DNA of 64,000 nucleotides from Dulcicalothrix desertica PCC 7102 (GTDB lineage Bacteria; Cyanobacteriota; Cyanobacteriia; Cyanobacteriales; Nostocaceae). How positions within the stretch are numbered: position 1 is the stretch's first letter; every line of letters begins with the position of its first letter. The DNA lies in assembly GCF_003991905.1 (NCBI RefSeq), contig NZ_RSCL01000005.1:405478-469477 (forward strand), read 5' to 3'. The position numbers were made by a program, and so were the translations under genes. This document shows positions 7,902 through 17,602 of the stretch, piece by piece. Under the pieces are notes generated by a model. That model was not told the origin of the DNA. It saw only the letters and a list, made by a program, of their open reading frames with translations, and made no database searches.

Positions 7902-10900
7902 TTAACTTAGTTTGGCTATAAATTCTCTCAAAGTATCACTTCCTGTAACTTCAACTCTTGACAGTGCGAGTAAAGAATCTTGAAAGCTGCTTAACCCAGA
8001 TTTACAGGAAACACCATATATATAACCACAGGCGCCAACTAAATGCTGTACAACTGTATCTGTATCGCCATATGGATAAGCAAAAGTTAGAGGTGTTCTA
8101 CCTAAACCTTGTTGTAATATGATTCGTGCCCTCAAGGCTTCAGTGACAATTTCAAGGGGTGAAAGTGCTGTTAAATGCGGATGTGTAGCTGTATGGGCGC
8201 CGAATTCAATGCCTTGAGATTGGAGTTCTTTTATACTATCCCACCCCATTAAAGATAATTCTTCGTTATAAAAACTATCCCAAGTATTAGTTTTTCCGAT
8301 GTTATTGGCAACGAGAAAGACGGTAGCAGAAAAACCATAATGCTTTAATAAAGGAAAAGCGTAGTCATAAAAGTCTTGATAACCATCGTCAAACGTAATT
8401 AAAATTGCTCGACCTGGAAGCGGTTTCTTTTTGAGTATTGCTTCACCCCAGTCTGCTAAACTGACACTGTAATACCCAGCTTCTTGTAAATATTTTAGTT
8501 GTTGCTCAAATGCATCGGGTGTAACTCGCCAACGTGCAGTCTCTGCTTTTCCTTCTGGGTATACACGATGATACATGAGAATTGGTAGTTTTTCGGTGAC
8601 GATTTCTTCGTGCCAGTAATCTTGCGGCTTGCCACCATGCCATAATACAGTATTTGCTACCTTAGTAGGCGGTGGTGTGGGTTGAGGTATTTCGATTATT
8701 TCTGATGTTATCGGTGCCGAATTAGCTAAAGCTTGAAAAAGTTGAATTCGATATAAAGGGGTGTGTAGCTCTTTAATTAATTGTAGTGGTGGAGTGTTAG
8801 CAAACGTTTTACCAATAACTTTTGCTCCAAATGCATAACCCCAATTATAACCTGGTCGGTTTGGTTCATCTCGAACTAAGTTAGCGTGTGCTGTAATAAA
8901 GTAACCACCTGGTTTGAGAGCATTAGCTATTTTGTTTGCAACTAAAGAAAGTATTTCAACTTTTTCGGTATAATACAGAACCTCGCTACAAATAATTAAA
9001 TCGTATTTACCTTTAATTGACTCTGTAATTACATCAAGACGCTCGTAGCTAATGTTGTTTAATTCTTTACATCTCTCTGCTGTTCTTTCTAAAGCAATTT
9101 GAGAAATATCTGTTGTAAGTAAATTACCAACTTTCGGCGCCAGTTGTGCTGTAAAATGTCCTTCTGCACATGCTAATTCCAACACATGCTCAAATTTGAC
9201 ATTTGGTAGCAATTCTAAAGTTTGCTCATATTTTGTCTGTTCGTATGGGCTAGTATATTTCCAAGGGTCAGGGTTTTTGGCAAACAGTGTTTCAAAATTC
9301 GAGCGCAGGTTAATTTTTTGCTGTGCATGCTCACTCTTATTTTTTGCTACTAACTTTTCATCTGTATGTAATGCTGCTACAAGTAAGTCTTGTTTTGCAG
9401 CTTGCGGGAGAGTCGCTAGTCGTGAGCTACTTGTTCCGATTGCTCCAGTACGGCGCCCAAGCATTATATTAGTATCATCATGATTTTGAAGCAATGGTTT
9501 TTTGGCTAACCGTTCTCTTAAATTACCAGTTAGCGGCATTCCTAGTAATCCTTCTCGGACAGCAGCAACAGCTAGTTCATACCGAGCTTCCTGTATGATA
9601 ACGGTTCGTAGTTGTTGAGATGTGACTTTGTTATCTAGTACTTGATAAGCTATTGTCCCTAAAGCAACTCCACCAACAGTAGGAATAATTTGTAGTTTAT
9701 CTGCACTAGTTCTCAGCGTAGGTAATTTTTGACTAACTTCAACTGTTACCCAATTTTCAACTTGCTTTATAGTCGGGATAAAATTTTCTGCTATCGACTT
9801 AATATTGCTTTGCTGTAAACTCTTCACAACTGCTTTGAGTTGTTGCAGCTTTGTCATTGGGTTATAAAAATAGCTTTGCTCCCAGTTAACTCCCCAAAGT
9901 TCTTGGAGAAAAACTATCCATCCGATGTGGTTGTGTAATACTTCATTTTCGGGCATTGAGGCAAGATGAATATTACCCCGCCAAATTGATAACCCTGTGG
10001 AAGTGCGTTTAGTGGTGAGTTGACGGTATACTGTGTTGTTAAAGTAACTCCTTAGAATTTCCCAAGCAAATTTTACAGCAATAGCATCTTTGAGAACGTG
10101 ACTAGAAACAACTCCGTCACAGATAGGTAAAATAACATTTCCTAAATACTTACCTTGTATGGTAACGGAACAATGCAAGCGTTCTGTTTCAGATGGCGCC
10201 ACAATATCTGTAAAAGATTCCGTAACTTCTTGCTCTATTGCATAAGTAGTGCCTAAAGTCAATGGTTTTGTGGCAGTTGTGTGTTCTAAAATTAAATCTT
10301 GTAATTTTTTAGATGCACGAATAGTTAAAGCAGGCGCCAGAGATAATTTCTCTAATGCTGTTAAGAATTCTGTAATTTTTGATTCTAGTTTCAACCATAA
10401 CTCATACCAATCTGATGGTGTTTGACCAGTAGGTAAAAATGTAGACCAAAAAATTGATAGAGCAACAATTTCTGGGTTGAGTCCAGGTTCAAGCTCGTTT
10501 TCTACAGCAGAAAGTATTGGCAAAAAGTCACCACCCGAACCGAGTGCAAGTCCAGCTACCCAACAAACAAATATAAGTTTGGCGCCAGATAATTCCTGAA
10601 ATGGCATTCCAGTAGCATAAGCAACAGATGGATTTTTAACTCGTGAGTCAGGAGAATGTCCCTGAGTAATTACTTTTAACCCATCATATAAAAGTTGGCG
10701 TGTATTTGCAGAAGCCGAATTTGGACGCATTCGATAACACGCGCTCTTCTCAGGTATTGCAGCGAAACGGGCGCCAGTACGAGCAATTCTTTGCCATAAA
10801 TCCCATTCTTCACAAGTTGGTAATTCAGCCTCAAATCCACCAACATCTAATATAATATTACGGCGAACAATACAACTATGAATTGCAAACACACAGCTAC

Positions 10901-11333
10901 CAGCAAATGCAGCGAACATCTGACTAGCTTGGTTAGAAAAGTCGTAATTTATAAATTTACCATCAGGTGTAACTCTTACCCAACCTGAGTAAACAGCATC
11001 AACATTTGCATCTTGCTTAATAACATCTGTTAATTTTTCTAAATGTTGAGGTAAAATCCAATCATCAGCGTCAAGAAATAACACCCAATCAAACAAAGCT
11101 TCTTTAACTCCAAAATTGCGCGCAGCACTTACACCTTGATTTAGTTGATTAATTACTCGAATACGTGAATCTTGTATCGCAAATTCCGACGCTACTGTAA
11201 ACGTATCATCACTCGAACCATCATCAATTACAATTGCTTCCCAATCAGAATAAGTTTGTGCCTGCAAAGACAACAGTGTTTCACTAATTGTCGGCGCCGC
11301 ATTGTAAGCTGGTATAATAATAGATACTTTCAT
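7902..11333 (-). CDS. GT2 glycosyltransferase / NodS-like methyltransferase / NodB-like deacetylase fusion
   Basis: A 1143-residue, three-activity protein, last in a five-gene minus-strand operon. Residues 1-230 are a GT2 domain (VSIIIPAYNAAPTISETL, VIDDGSSDDTF, LFLDADDW near 85). Residues 385-435 form a linker domain (GKYLGNVILPICDGVVSS). Residues 680-880 are a NodS-type SAM methyltransferase (FAKNPDPWKYTSPYE, VLELACAEGHFTAQLAP). Residues 920-1143 are a CE4/NodB polysaccharide deacetylase (ITFDDGYQDF near 980, HTATHPH near 1050, FAYPYGD). Known roles of these families suggest sugar transfer, N-deacetylation and N-methylation of one glycan. The substrate is not visible; the processive QxxRW motif of NodC was not seen, so a chitin backbone is not implied. 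Confidence 0.88.
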   Translation of the reverse strand: MKVSIIIPAYNAAPTISETLLSLQAQTYSDWEAIVIDDGSSDDTFTVASEFAIQDSRIRVINQLNQGVSAARNFGVKEALFDWVLFLDADDWILPQHLEKLTDVIKQDANVDAVYSGWVRVTPDGKFINYDFSNQASQMFAAFAGSCVFAIHSCIVRRNIILDVGGFEAELPTCEEWDLWQRIARTGARFAAIPEKSACYRMRPNSASANTRQLLYDGLKVITQGHSPDSRVKNPSVAYATGMPFQELSGAKLIFVCWVAGLALGSGGDFLPILSAVENELEPGLNPEIVALSIFWSTFLPTGQTPSDWYELWLKLESKITEFLTALEKLSLAPALTIRASKKLQDLILEHTTATKPLTLGTTYAIEQEVTESFTDIVAPSETERLHCSVTIQGKYLGNVILPICDGVVSSHVLKDAIAVKFAWEILRSYFNNTVYRQLTTKRTSTGLSIWRGNIHLASMPENEVLHNHIGWIVFLQELWGVNWEQSYFYNPMTKLQQLKAVVKSLQQSNIKSIAENFIPTIKQVENWVTVEVSQKLPTLRTSADKLQIIPTVGGVALGTIAYQVLDNKVTSQQLRTVIIQEARYELAVAAVREGLLGMPLTGNLRERLAKKPLLQNHDDTNIMLGRRTGAIGTSSSRLATLPQAAKQDLLVAALHTDEKLVAKNKSEHAQQKINLRSNFETLFAKNPDPWKYTSPYEQTKYEQTLELLPNVKFEHVLELACAEGHFTAQLAPKVGNLLTTDISQIALERTAERCKELNNISYERLDVITESIKGKYDLIICSEVLYYTEKVEILSLVANKIANALKPGGYFITAHANLVRDEPNRPGYNWGYAFGAKVIGKTFANTPPLQLIKELHTPLYRIQLFQALANSAPITSEIIEIPQPTPPPTKVANTVLWHGGKPQDYWHEEIVTEKLPILMYHRVYPEGKAETARWRVTPDAFEQQLKYLQEAGYYSVSLADWGEAILKKKPLPGRAILITFDDGYQDFYDYAFPLLKHYGFSATVFLVANNIGKTNTWDSFYNEELSLMGWDSIKELQSQGIEFGAHTATHPHLTALSPLEIVTEALRARIILQQGLGRTPLTFAYPYGDTDTVVQHLVGACGYIYGVSCKSGLSSFQDSLLALSRVEVTGSDTLREFIAKLS

Positions 11334-11376
11334 ATAATAATCTCTTCTTCCTCTTTCTTTGCGTACTTTGTGGTTT

Positions 11377-11456
11377 AATCCCCCCTAGCCCCCCTTAATA
11401 AGGGGGGGACAAGAGCCTATTCTTAGCCCCCCTTATTAAGGGGGGTTGGGGGGATT
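11377..11456. repeat. C-rich composite repeat overlapping a gene end
   Basis: An inverted pair of C-rich palindromes around the spacer ACAAGAGCCTATTCTTAG. It overlaps the 3' end of the upstream glycosyltransferase gene: the last 20 or so residues of that protein (SPQPPLIRGAKNRLLSPPY) and its stop codon are read from this repeat. Confidence 0.85.
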
Positions 11457-12657
11457 TATAATTCTGAATATAATAAATAACACCTGAAAGACAGCCTATT
11501 ATTTCTGCAATTAAAGTATTATGCTTATACTTATTACCTTTAATAATAGTCTTGATATACCACTTCGGCATAGTTCGGAATAATCGGCGTAAATTGCCCC
11601 GGTCATTATACTTTTCGTACTGCACCAACAACGCCGTTACATGACCGCGCATATAACAATACATTTGCTGTTTCAAACTATCCACACTGCCGCGATGGTA
11701 ATGATATACTACAGATGCAGGGTAATAACGACATATCCAACCTGCTGCTAAAAGTCGATACCAAAATTCTGAATCTTCACTACAACCAGCTGCTCCGGCG
11801 CCAAGACGTTCATCAAATTCACCCACCAAATTAACAGCTTGACGTAAAATCGCCATATTAGCACCCGCACCAATACGCCAAACTGGGGCGCCGAAAACTT
11901 TCGTTGATTGGAAAAATGCACTATCATAGGTTTTTGGCTGATACCCAAAGTTAAAAAAGCCAAGATGTTTTTCAAACACAACTTGCGCTTCTGTTTCTAG
12001 CTCACCAGGTAATACTAATCCAGTTACAGACATAACTTTGGGGTCATCAAAAGCTTGCTGTAAGCGCATAATCCAATCAGGATGAACAACCACATCATCA
12101 TCAGTAAAAGCAATAATTTCACCTGTGCTGTGACGAATACCTGTATTTCGAGCAATACTCAAACCAGGACGTGGTTCTTTTACATATTTTACACCTGGCA
12201 TTTTTGCGACTTGCATTGTTGCATCGTTCGTTGGAGCATTATCTACAACTATAATTTCGTGAGGAGGTTGAGATAAGTTTTGTAGAGAGTGCAAACAGCG
12301 CGCGAGTTGTTCAGGACGATTTCTTGTACAAATGACAATAGAAACTGTTTTATTATTAGGCTGTTGAGAAATATATTCTAACTTCGTTAAAGGGTGTGTT
12401 AACCCAACTAAAGCCTCAAAATCAATTAGTGTATCTTCTAATAAATTTTGTTTTAGCACATAGGCGCCAACTGTCGGCGTAATGGCAGATGCTGCTAAAT
12501 TTGTTACCTGCGTTGCGGGCATTGGTAACTGAGTGGCTAAAATCTCGGTGTGAGCTAAAGGAATATGGCGCCACCAAAACACAACATGTATGTTGTTATC
12601 GCTCGACAGCGCAGGAATATCTTGACTTAAATCTATATGAACTATTTTCCAACTCAT
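11395..12657 (-). CDS. GT2 family glycosyltransferase
   Basis: A 420-residue glycosyltransferase. Residues 1-105 form an N-terminal domain similar in kind to that of the preceding gene product (IVHIDLSQDIPAL, PTVGAYVLKQNL). The GT-A domain follows: VSIVICTRNRPEQLARCLHS, VVDNAP, then the DxD-type AFTDDDVVVHPDW. A conserved EDSEFWYRLLAAGW element follows. It transfers a sugar from an activated nucleotide donor at the cytoplasmic face of the membrane. The start overlaps the stop of the upstream glycosyltransferase gene by 4 bp, so translation is probably coupled. The C-terminal 20 residues come from a C-rich repeat and are not native. Confidence 0.9.
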   Translation of the reverse strand: MSWKIVHIDLSQDIPALSSDNNIHVVFWWRHIPLAHTEILATQLPMPATQVTNLAASAITPTVGAYVLKQNLLEDTLIDFEALVGLTHPLTKLEYISQQPNNKTVSIVICTRNRPEQLARCLHSLQNLSQPPHEIIVVDNAPTNDATMQVAKMPGVKYVKEPRPGLSIARNTGIRHSTGEIIAFTDDDVVVHPDWIMRLQQAFDDPKVMSVTGLVLPGELETEAQVVFEKHLGFFNFGYQPKTYDSAFFQSTKVFGAPVWRIGAGANMAILRQAVNLVGEFDERLGAGAAGCSEDSEFWYRLLAAGWICRYYPASVVYHYHRGSVDSLKQQMYCYMRGHVTALLVQYEKYNDRGNLRRLFRTMPKWYIKTIIKGNKYKHNTLIAEIIGCLSGVIYYIQNYKSPQPPLIRGAKNRLLSPPY

Positions 12658-13865
12658 GAGTATTGCCTCCGAATTTGTTCAATGCGTTTTACCGAACGGG
12701 GATATTCGCCCCATAGTCCTACAATTCCACCCCATAATTCCGCCAACAACATAGATATTGGCAGTGGGTGTTTTCCCTTTATAGATTGTTTTAAGCGGTC
12801 GAATTCGTACTGAAACCACCACAATATTAACCGTCGTAGATTTGCACGTTGTGGTAAATCACTTTGGTAAGACTTTATGATAAAAGCCATTAATCCCAAA
12901 CCCCAAGTCCAGTACTGATGACGTAATTTTGCTGTTTCTCGGCGATGTTGGTGATAAATTAAATAACGTGGCTCATATACAAGTACATAACCTGCACGAA
13001 TTACGCGGTAAAAAATATCCAAGTCACCACCACCAGGAAGCGGGGCGCCTGTATCTAACGCTTCATCAAAACCACCCAGCTTAATTAACATGTCGCGACG
13101 AAATGCCATGTTACATCCGGCGCCGAAGATACCGGAACCACAAGGATACAATTCATTACCTGGTAAAACTTGACCGTAGCGAATTTTTTCAAAACCGCGT
13201 CGAAAACCTCCAGCAAGCTCAAACAGAATTTGGGCTTCTGTATTTAATTCAAATGGTAATATTAATCCAGTGAATGCCGAAGCATCTGGGTTTTCTCCCC
13301 ATGCTTCCTTTAGTCCATCTAACCATTGACGGTCTACAACGACATCATCATCAATATAAGCAAGAATTTCACCTGTAGCAGATGATATAGCTAAATTCCG
13401 CGCAAAATCTAATCCTGGTTTCGGTTCACGGACATAACGAACTGTCGGTAGTGCAGCAACGACATCTTGAGTACGTTGGTCAGAAGGTGCATTATCTACT
13501 ACTAAAATTTCAAAGTAAGATTTTTCTTGTAATTTAAGTAAAGAATTTAAACAGCGTGTTAAATTATCTGGACGGTCTTTAGTACAAATAGCAACAGTCA
13601 GTGAGGGAAAATCTGCTAGATTAGCAGTTTTAACTTTTAATTCTTCTTTCAAACTTTCTTCAACTAGCTTTTTTCCTACCTCTTTAGTAATGATTTGCGT
13701 TAGCTCATCTGATGTGAATACGCTTTTTTCTGGTAGCGCTTGCATCACAAAACCAATAGGTCTATCTTTCCGACGTAAAATCAATGCAAGACCTGTGTCA
13801 TTTTCACTGAGTGAGATAGTCGGTAATGGCTGCGTTACTTCAATATCTTGAATAATATAAGACAT
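12654..13865 (-). CDS. GT2 family glycosyltransferase with N-terminal extension
   Basis: A 403-residue protein with the same plan as its neighbour: about 90 residues of N-terminal domain (QDIEVTQPLPTISLS, LALILRRKDRPIGFV), then GT-A motifs LTVAICTKDRPDNLTRCL, VVDNAPSDQRTQ and YIDDDVVVDRQW, then GGGDLDIFYRVIRAGY. The shared N-terminal domain in two adjacent genes points to duplication within the operon. It lies 20 bp downstream of the ABC exporter gene and overlaps the next gene by 4 bp. Role: one sugar-transfer step of the same glycan; donor and acceptor unknown. Confidence 0.9.
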   Translation of the reverse strand: MSYIIQDIEVTQPLPTISLSENDTGLALILRRKDRPIGFVMQALPEKSVFTSDELTQIITKEVGKKLVEESLKEELKVKTANLADFPSLTVAICTKDRPDNLTRCLNSLLKLQEKSYFEILVVDNAPSDQRTQDVVAALPTVRYVREPKPGLDFARNLAISSATGEILAYIDDDVVVDRQWLDGLKEAWGENPDASAFTGLILPFELNTEAQILFELAGGFRRGFEKIRYGQVLPGNELYPCGSGIFGAGCNMAFRRDMLIKLGGFDEALDTGAPLPGGGDLDIFYRVIRAGYVLVYEPRYLIYHQHRRETAKLRHQYWTWGLGLMAFIIKSYQSDLPQRANLRRLILWWFQYEFDRLKQSIKGKHPLPISMLLAELWGGIVGLWGEYPRSVKRIEQIRRQYS

Positions 13866-13885
13866 AGATATTTTGAAATTATAAA

Positions 13886-15691
13886 TTAATTATGTACATT
13901 ACGGTGTTGTAAATTATAAAGACGAGCAAACAGTCCGTTTAATTTAAGTAGTTGTTTTAAGTTACCTTGTTCAGTCACACGTCCTTCATTGAGTACAATA
14001 ATTTGGTCAGCTTGTTCAATCGTTGATAAACGGTGAGCAATGACAATTACTGTACGATTTTGACTTAAGGTATTTAAAGCTTCTTGAATTAAATGTTCAG
14101 AAATACTATCAAGGGCATTGGTTGCTTCATCTAAAATTAAAATTTGTGGGTCACGGACAATTGCTCTTGCTAAGGCAATACGTTGTTTTTGTCCTCCTGA
14201 AAGCCGAATACCACGGTCTCCAACTTTTGTGTCATAACCTTGAGGTAGTTGAGTAATAAAATTATGAGCATTCGCTAATTTTGCCGCTGCTATTATTTCT
14301 TTTTCTGTTGCGTCTAATCTACCATAAGCAATATTTTCTAACACGGTTGTACTAAACATATGTACATCTTGACTAACGATGGCGATTTGATGGCGCCAGT
14401 CATCAAGCTTTAATTCTTGTATCGGGTAATCATCAACATAGATTTCTCCTGATGTCGCATCATAAAAACGACAAATCAAACCTATTAAAGTTGATTTACC
14501 GGCGCCGGAAGGGCCAACTATCGCAGTAGTTTTACACGCTGGTATAGAAAGCGACATATCCTCAAGGGCAGGCTTTTCGTCAGGATTATAATAAAAGTCT
14601 ACCGATTTTAAACAAATTCCTTGTGTTAAACTCGGAAAACGAATCGACCCAGAACGAATGTAAGGTTTATCAGAACAATCTAAAAGTGAGATTACTTCGT
14701 CTACTGCACTTGTCAAAGCCATTAAACCAACACGGGCGCCGTCTAATTGTTTTACCTGTGGTTGAAGACGATATAAAATGAAGATAAAAGTTAATAGCGT
14801 TGGTAAAGCAGTTTTGTCTTGCAGTAACGCCACTACAAGAATACACAATAATAAAACGGCAGATAAAACTTCTGATAATGGACTAACAATACCGGAGAGA
14901 ATATCAAGCTTGAAAAAAGTAGTACGCACTTTATTTGATGTCTCATCAAATTGCCTTTGCTCATATCTTTCTCTTCCAAACGCGCGAATTGTCTTCATTC
15001 CCGAAAACCCTTCCCACATCCGAATAGCTAAATTAGAATTAGCTTCTACCGCTTGTTCTCCTAAAGTTTTTATTTGCCGCGTTAATAATTGAATTACAAA
15101 CGATATCAACGCCATGCAAACAGTAACTAATAAAGTCAATCGCCAGGAAATGAGTATTAATAAAAATACATAAACAGTAATTGTACAAGTAGTAATAATT
15201 AAACCGACTAACGTAGATAAAGCTTGACTAGTACGCCAAGTTTCGCTTGCCAGCGTATTCATTAACTTGCCTGATTCGTTCGTTTCTAAAAAACTGTAGC
15301 TGACATTTAAAAGCTGTTCAAAAATTTTTGACCGTAGTCGATGACCGATGCGAGCATTAAACCAAGAAAATAAAATGCTATTAATATAGGACAGACCATT
15401 TTTAATTATGATACTGGCAAGAATACACAAAGCGATAATTAGTAACCGCGTTTGCGAAGAGTAATTTACAAACAACGTATTTAAAGTATCTACTAAATAA
15501 TTTGAATGTCCTAATTGATTTGATAACTGGGAACTTGGCTCAGAAACACTTTGCAGTAAAGGGATAAATAAGCTTATTCCTAACCCTTCAGAAAATGAGG
15601 AAATAATTCCAAGAATTATAATTGTGGGTATTGCCCAAGGATATAGCTTGAGGAGTGGTAACAGACTGGTAATAACATTTTTATTTTTCAT
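13886..15691 (-). CDS. ABC exporter, fused permease-ATPase (MsbA-like)
   Basis: A 601-residue half-transporter working as a homodimer in the inner membrane. Residues 1-330 carry six predicted membrane helices. The ATPase domain shows Walker A VGPSGAGKST (about 394), signature LSGGQKQR (about 497), Walker B ILILDEATNALD (about 515) and the H-loop VIVIAHRLST. Its position between glycosyltransferase genes suggests it flips or exports a lipid-linked glycan, as PglK/MsbA-type proteins do. The start codon overlaps the stop of the upstream gene by one base (TAATG), a tight translational coupling. Confidence 0.92.
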   Translation of the reverse strand: MKNKNVITSLLPLLKLYPWAIPTIIILGIISSFSEGLGISLFIPLLQSVSEPSSQLSNQLGHSNYLVDTLNTLFVNYSSQTRLLIIALCILASIIIKNGLSYINSILFSWFNARIGHRLRSKIFEQLLNVSYSFLETNESGKLMNTLASETWRTSQALSTLVGLIITTCTITVYVFLLILISWRLTLLVTVCMALISFVIQLLTRQIKTLGEQAVEANSNLAIRMWEGFSGMKTIRAFGRERYEQRQFDETSNKVRTTFFKLDILSGIVSPLSEVLSAVLLLCILVVALLQDKTALPTLLTFIFILYRLQPQVKQLDGARVGLMALTSAVDEVISLLDCSDKPYIRSGSIRFPSLTQGICLKSVDFYYNPDEKPALEDMSLSIPACKTTAIVGPSGAGKSTLIGLICRFYDATSGEIYVDDYPIQELKLDDWRHQIAIVSQDVHMFSTTVLENIAYGRLDATEKEIIAAAKLANAHNFITQLPQGYDTKVGDRGIRLSGGQKQRIALARAIVRDPQILILDEATNALDSISEHLIQEALNTLSQNRTVIVIAHRLSTIEQADQIIVLNEGRVTEQGNLKQLLKLNGLFARLYNLQHRNVHN

Positions 15692-16917
15692 TAATTCACC
15701 CCTTTTTTAAGCAATGAACCAGATGATAAATAAGCTATTTGGCGCTCAGATGAGTTTAATAATAATGATGTACTGTTACAATGTTGCAAAATTGTTAGCC
15801 ACCTTTGCCATGTTAACTTTTCATATGGCTTCCATGTTACCACTTTTTGCGGCTTTTGCATTCTTTGATTAATTTCATTAATCGTTATTGGTGCTGATAT
15901 TGGTTCAGATATTTTGTTTTGATGACGGCGCCGAAGACGAAGATTTACAATTGAAGATATTATTGGTAAGCCAAGAATATTAAGAGCGCAAACAGCAATA
16001 ATTTGATATGTACTACGACGCAATAGAATAACGTAATCTTTTTGTATTGCTTTATACAACCAGACTAAAGTACTCCAGTAGTCACCACACTCAAAACAAT
16101 TTACTAACAGGTAAACGAAAAAGGAACTAGCAGACCAGTTATATATTTGCTGATATGTATCCTGGGGGAATTCTAGACGACGTTGCCGAGCATCTGTTAT
16201 GACTAACTCAAAAGACTTAGCCATTGATTTAGTTGCTCTTGACATACTGCCTTTAACTTGACGATAACCAACTAGAAATTCTGGTACAACTCTATACTCG
16301 TAAAAATCAGCTATACGTAAGTAAATATCCCAATCTTCACAACCTTGAGCATTCTGCTGTTTTAACTCACAATTGTAACCTCCAACTTTTTCAAAACAAC
16401 TTCTGCGAATCAAAGGTACGCTCGCATTACCAACAATATTCATATACAGCAATGCTGGATAAGCATTACCTTCCGCAGTTAAAAATTTGAAATAATGCTG
16501 AGGTTCGTATTGACCTAAAATTACATCTTTTTCATCAAGTAACACTGACCAATTATAAACTAAGCCAACGTTTGGATGACTCGCCAACAAGCATTGCACT
16601 TGCTTTTCTATTTTTTCTGGATACCAAATATCATCAGCATCAATTGGAGCAATAAATTCACCACTAGATTTGGCTATCGCTAAATTACGTGCTGCTGCTA
16701 CTCCTGCATTAGCTTGTTTGAATAAAACAATACGACTATCTATTTCCATAAATGACTCTACAATGGACGCAGTTCTATCTTGTGAGCCATCATCAACTAC
16801 TATAATTTCAAGATTCTTGTAGGTTTGAGAGATAACTGATTCTAAAGTTCGACCAATAAACACCTCTGCGTTGTAAGCAGGAATTATTACCGATACTAGA
16901 GAAAAATCTGAATGCAT
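15691..16917 (-). CDS. GT2 family glycosyltransferase, first gene of the glycan operon
   Basis: A 408-residue protein. The GT-A domain starts at residue 8 (VSVIIPAYNAEVFIGRTLES), followed by IVVDDGSQDRT and the DxD motif PIDADDIWYPEK; QGCEDWDIYLRIAD fits the acceptor-side conserved stretch. The last 130 residues hold basic and hydrophobic segments that may anchor it to the membrane. It is the first gene of a minus-strand operon that runs to 7902. A long AT-rich leader with a structured element (17085-17209) lies upstream and could belong to its 5' untranslated region. Confidence 0.9.
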   Translation of the reverse strand: MHSDFSLVSVIIPAYNAEVFIGRTLESVISQTYKNLEIIVVDDGSQDRTASIVESFMEIDSRIVLFKQANAGVAAARNLAIAKSSGEFIAPIDADDIWYPEKIEKQVQCLLASHPNVGLVYNWSVLLDEKDVILGQYEPQHYFKFLTAEGNAYPALLYMNIVGNASVPLIRRSCFEKVGGYNCELKQQNAQGCEDWDIYLRIADFYEYRVVPEFLVGYRQVKGSMSRATKSMAKSFELVITDARQRRLEFPQDTYQQIYNWSASSFFVYLLVNCFECGDYWSTLVWLYKAIQKDYVILLRRSTYQIIAVCALNILGLPIISSIVNLRLRRRHQNKISEPISAPITINEINQRMQKPQKVVTWKPYEKLTWQRWLTILQHCNSTSLLLNSSERQIAYLSSGSLLKKGVN

Positions 16918-17084
16918 TTTATATCCTACTGCTTATAAAACTACGCTAAAGATACTTTTAATAACTACCATATAGCTATTAATCGAAGTTATACTGATCT
17001 TTTAAGTATAAATACTTGTCTTTTGCTATACTTTTTTTCTTATACATAAAGTTATTCAAAAATAAATTTAGGTACTATTAATAT

Positions 17085-17209
17085 TTGGTAAAGCACGTTA
17101 TTGCTGATGTTATCGGCAATAACGTTCGGCGCCTATATCCAAGACATCACTTAGGGCAGCGGTATACACCGCAGCCTTTGATGTCGTTTTTAATCGCCAT
17201 ATTTACCAA
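17085..17209. other. Predicted three-way-junction structured element in a 680-bp gap
   Basis: The gap from 16918 to about 17600 is AT-rich and has one clear structure. An outer 8-bp stem TTGGTAAA (17085-17092) / TTTACCAA (17202-17209) closes two hairpins. Hairpin 1 is CGTTATTGC (17096-17104) with GCAATAACG (17116-17124). Hairpin 2 is GACATCA (17143-17149) with TGATGTC (17179-17185), extended inward by GGGC/GCCT and GCGGT/ACCGC. All stems are exact except one GU pair. I recognise no known riboswitch or tRNA. It could be the leader of the glycan operon (minus strand), a small RNA or a folded mobile relic. The rest of the gap shows nothing. Confidence 0.5.
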
Positions 17210-17602
17210 CACTATGTATATTAAATTAACTTTGCGGCTAAGTTGATTCTTATTTTGTCTAATATCAGGCTTTTTTTTATGTATTAGAAAGGATGTAATG
17301 CAATATAAGTGTTAACGATTATTATTATCACGAGTTACATAAATAAAATAACAAGTATTACCATCTAGCTATAGACTGATATTTGATGATAATTTGTAAA
17401 TTATATCTTTAGGGCTAGATAAAAAGACTTAACTCTATAGTTAGAAGACTTATAAACCCTTTGGCTTATATTCTGCTTATCATGTCAATAATCTTTTAAA
17501 AAATACCCAATTAAAGAGCGTTCATTGTTGTAATGGGAGGATTGCCGTTTAAAAAAGATTATTTTGACATATTTGTATAAAAAATATCAAGCGACTAAGA
17601 GT

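Noticed and set aside
9196..9483. Plus-strand frame with hydrophobic segments
   Set aside because: Antisense to the methyltransferase part of the glycan fusion protein; no ribosome site.
17085..17209. Structured element as a molybdenum-cofactor riboswitch for the yag genes
   Set aside because: The stem order and conserved bases expected for that class are not recognisable, and the genes it would control are remnants.
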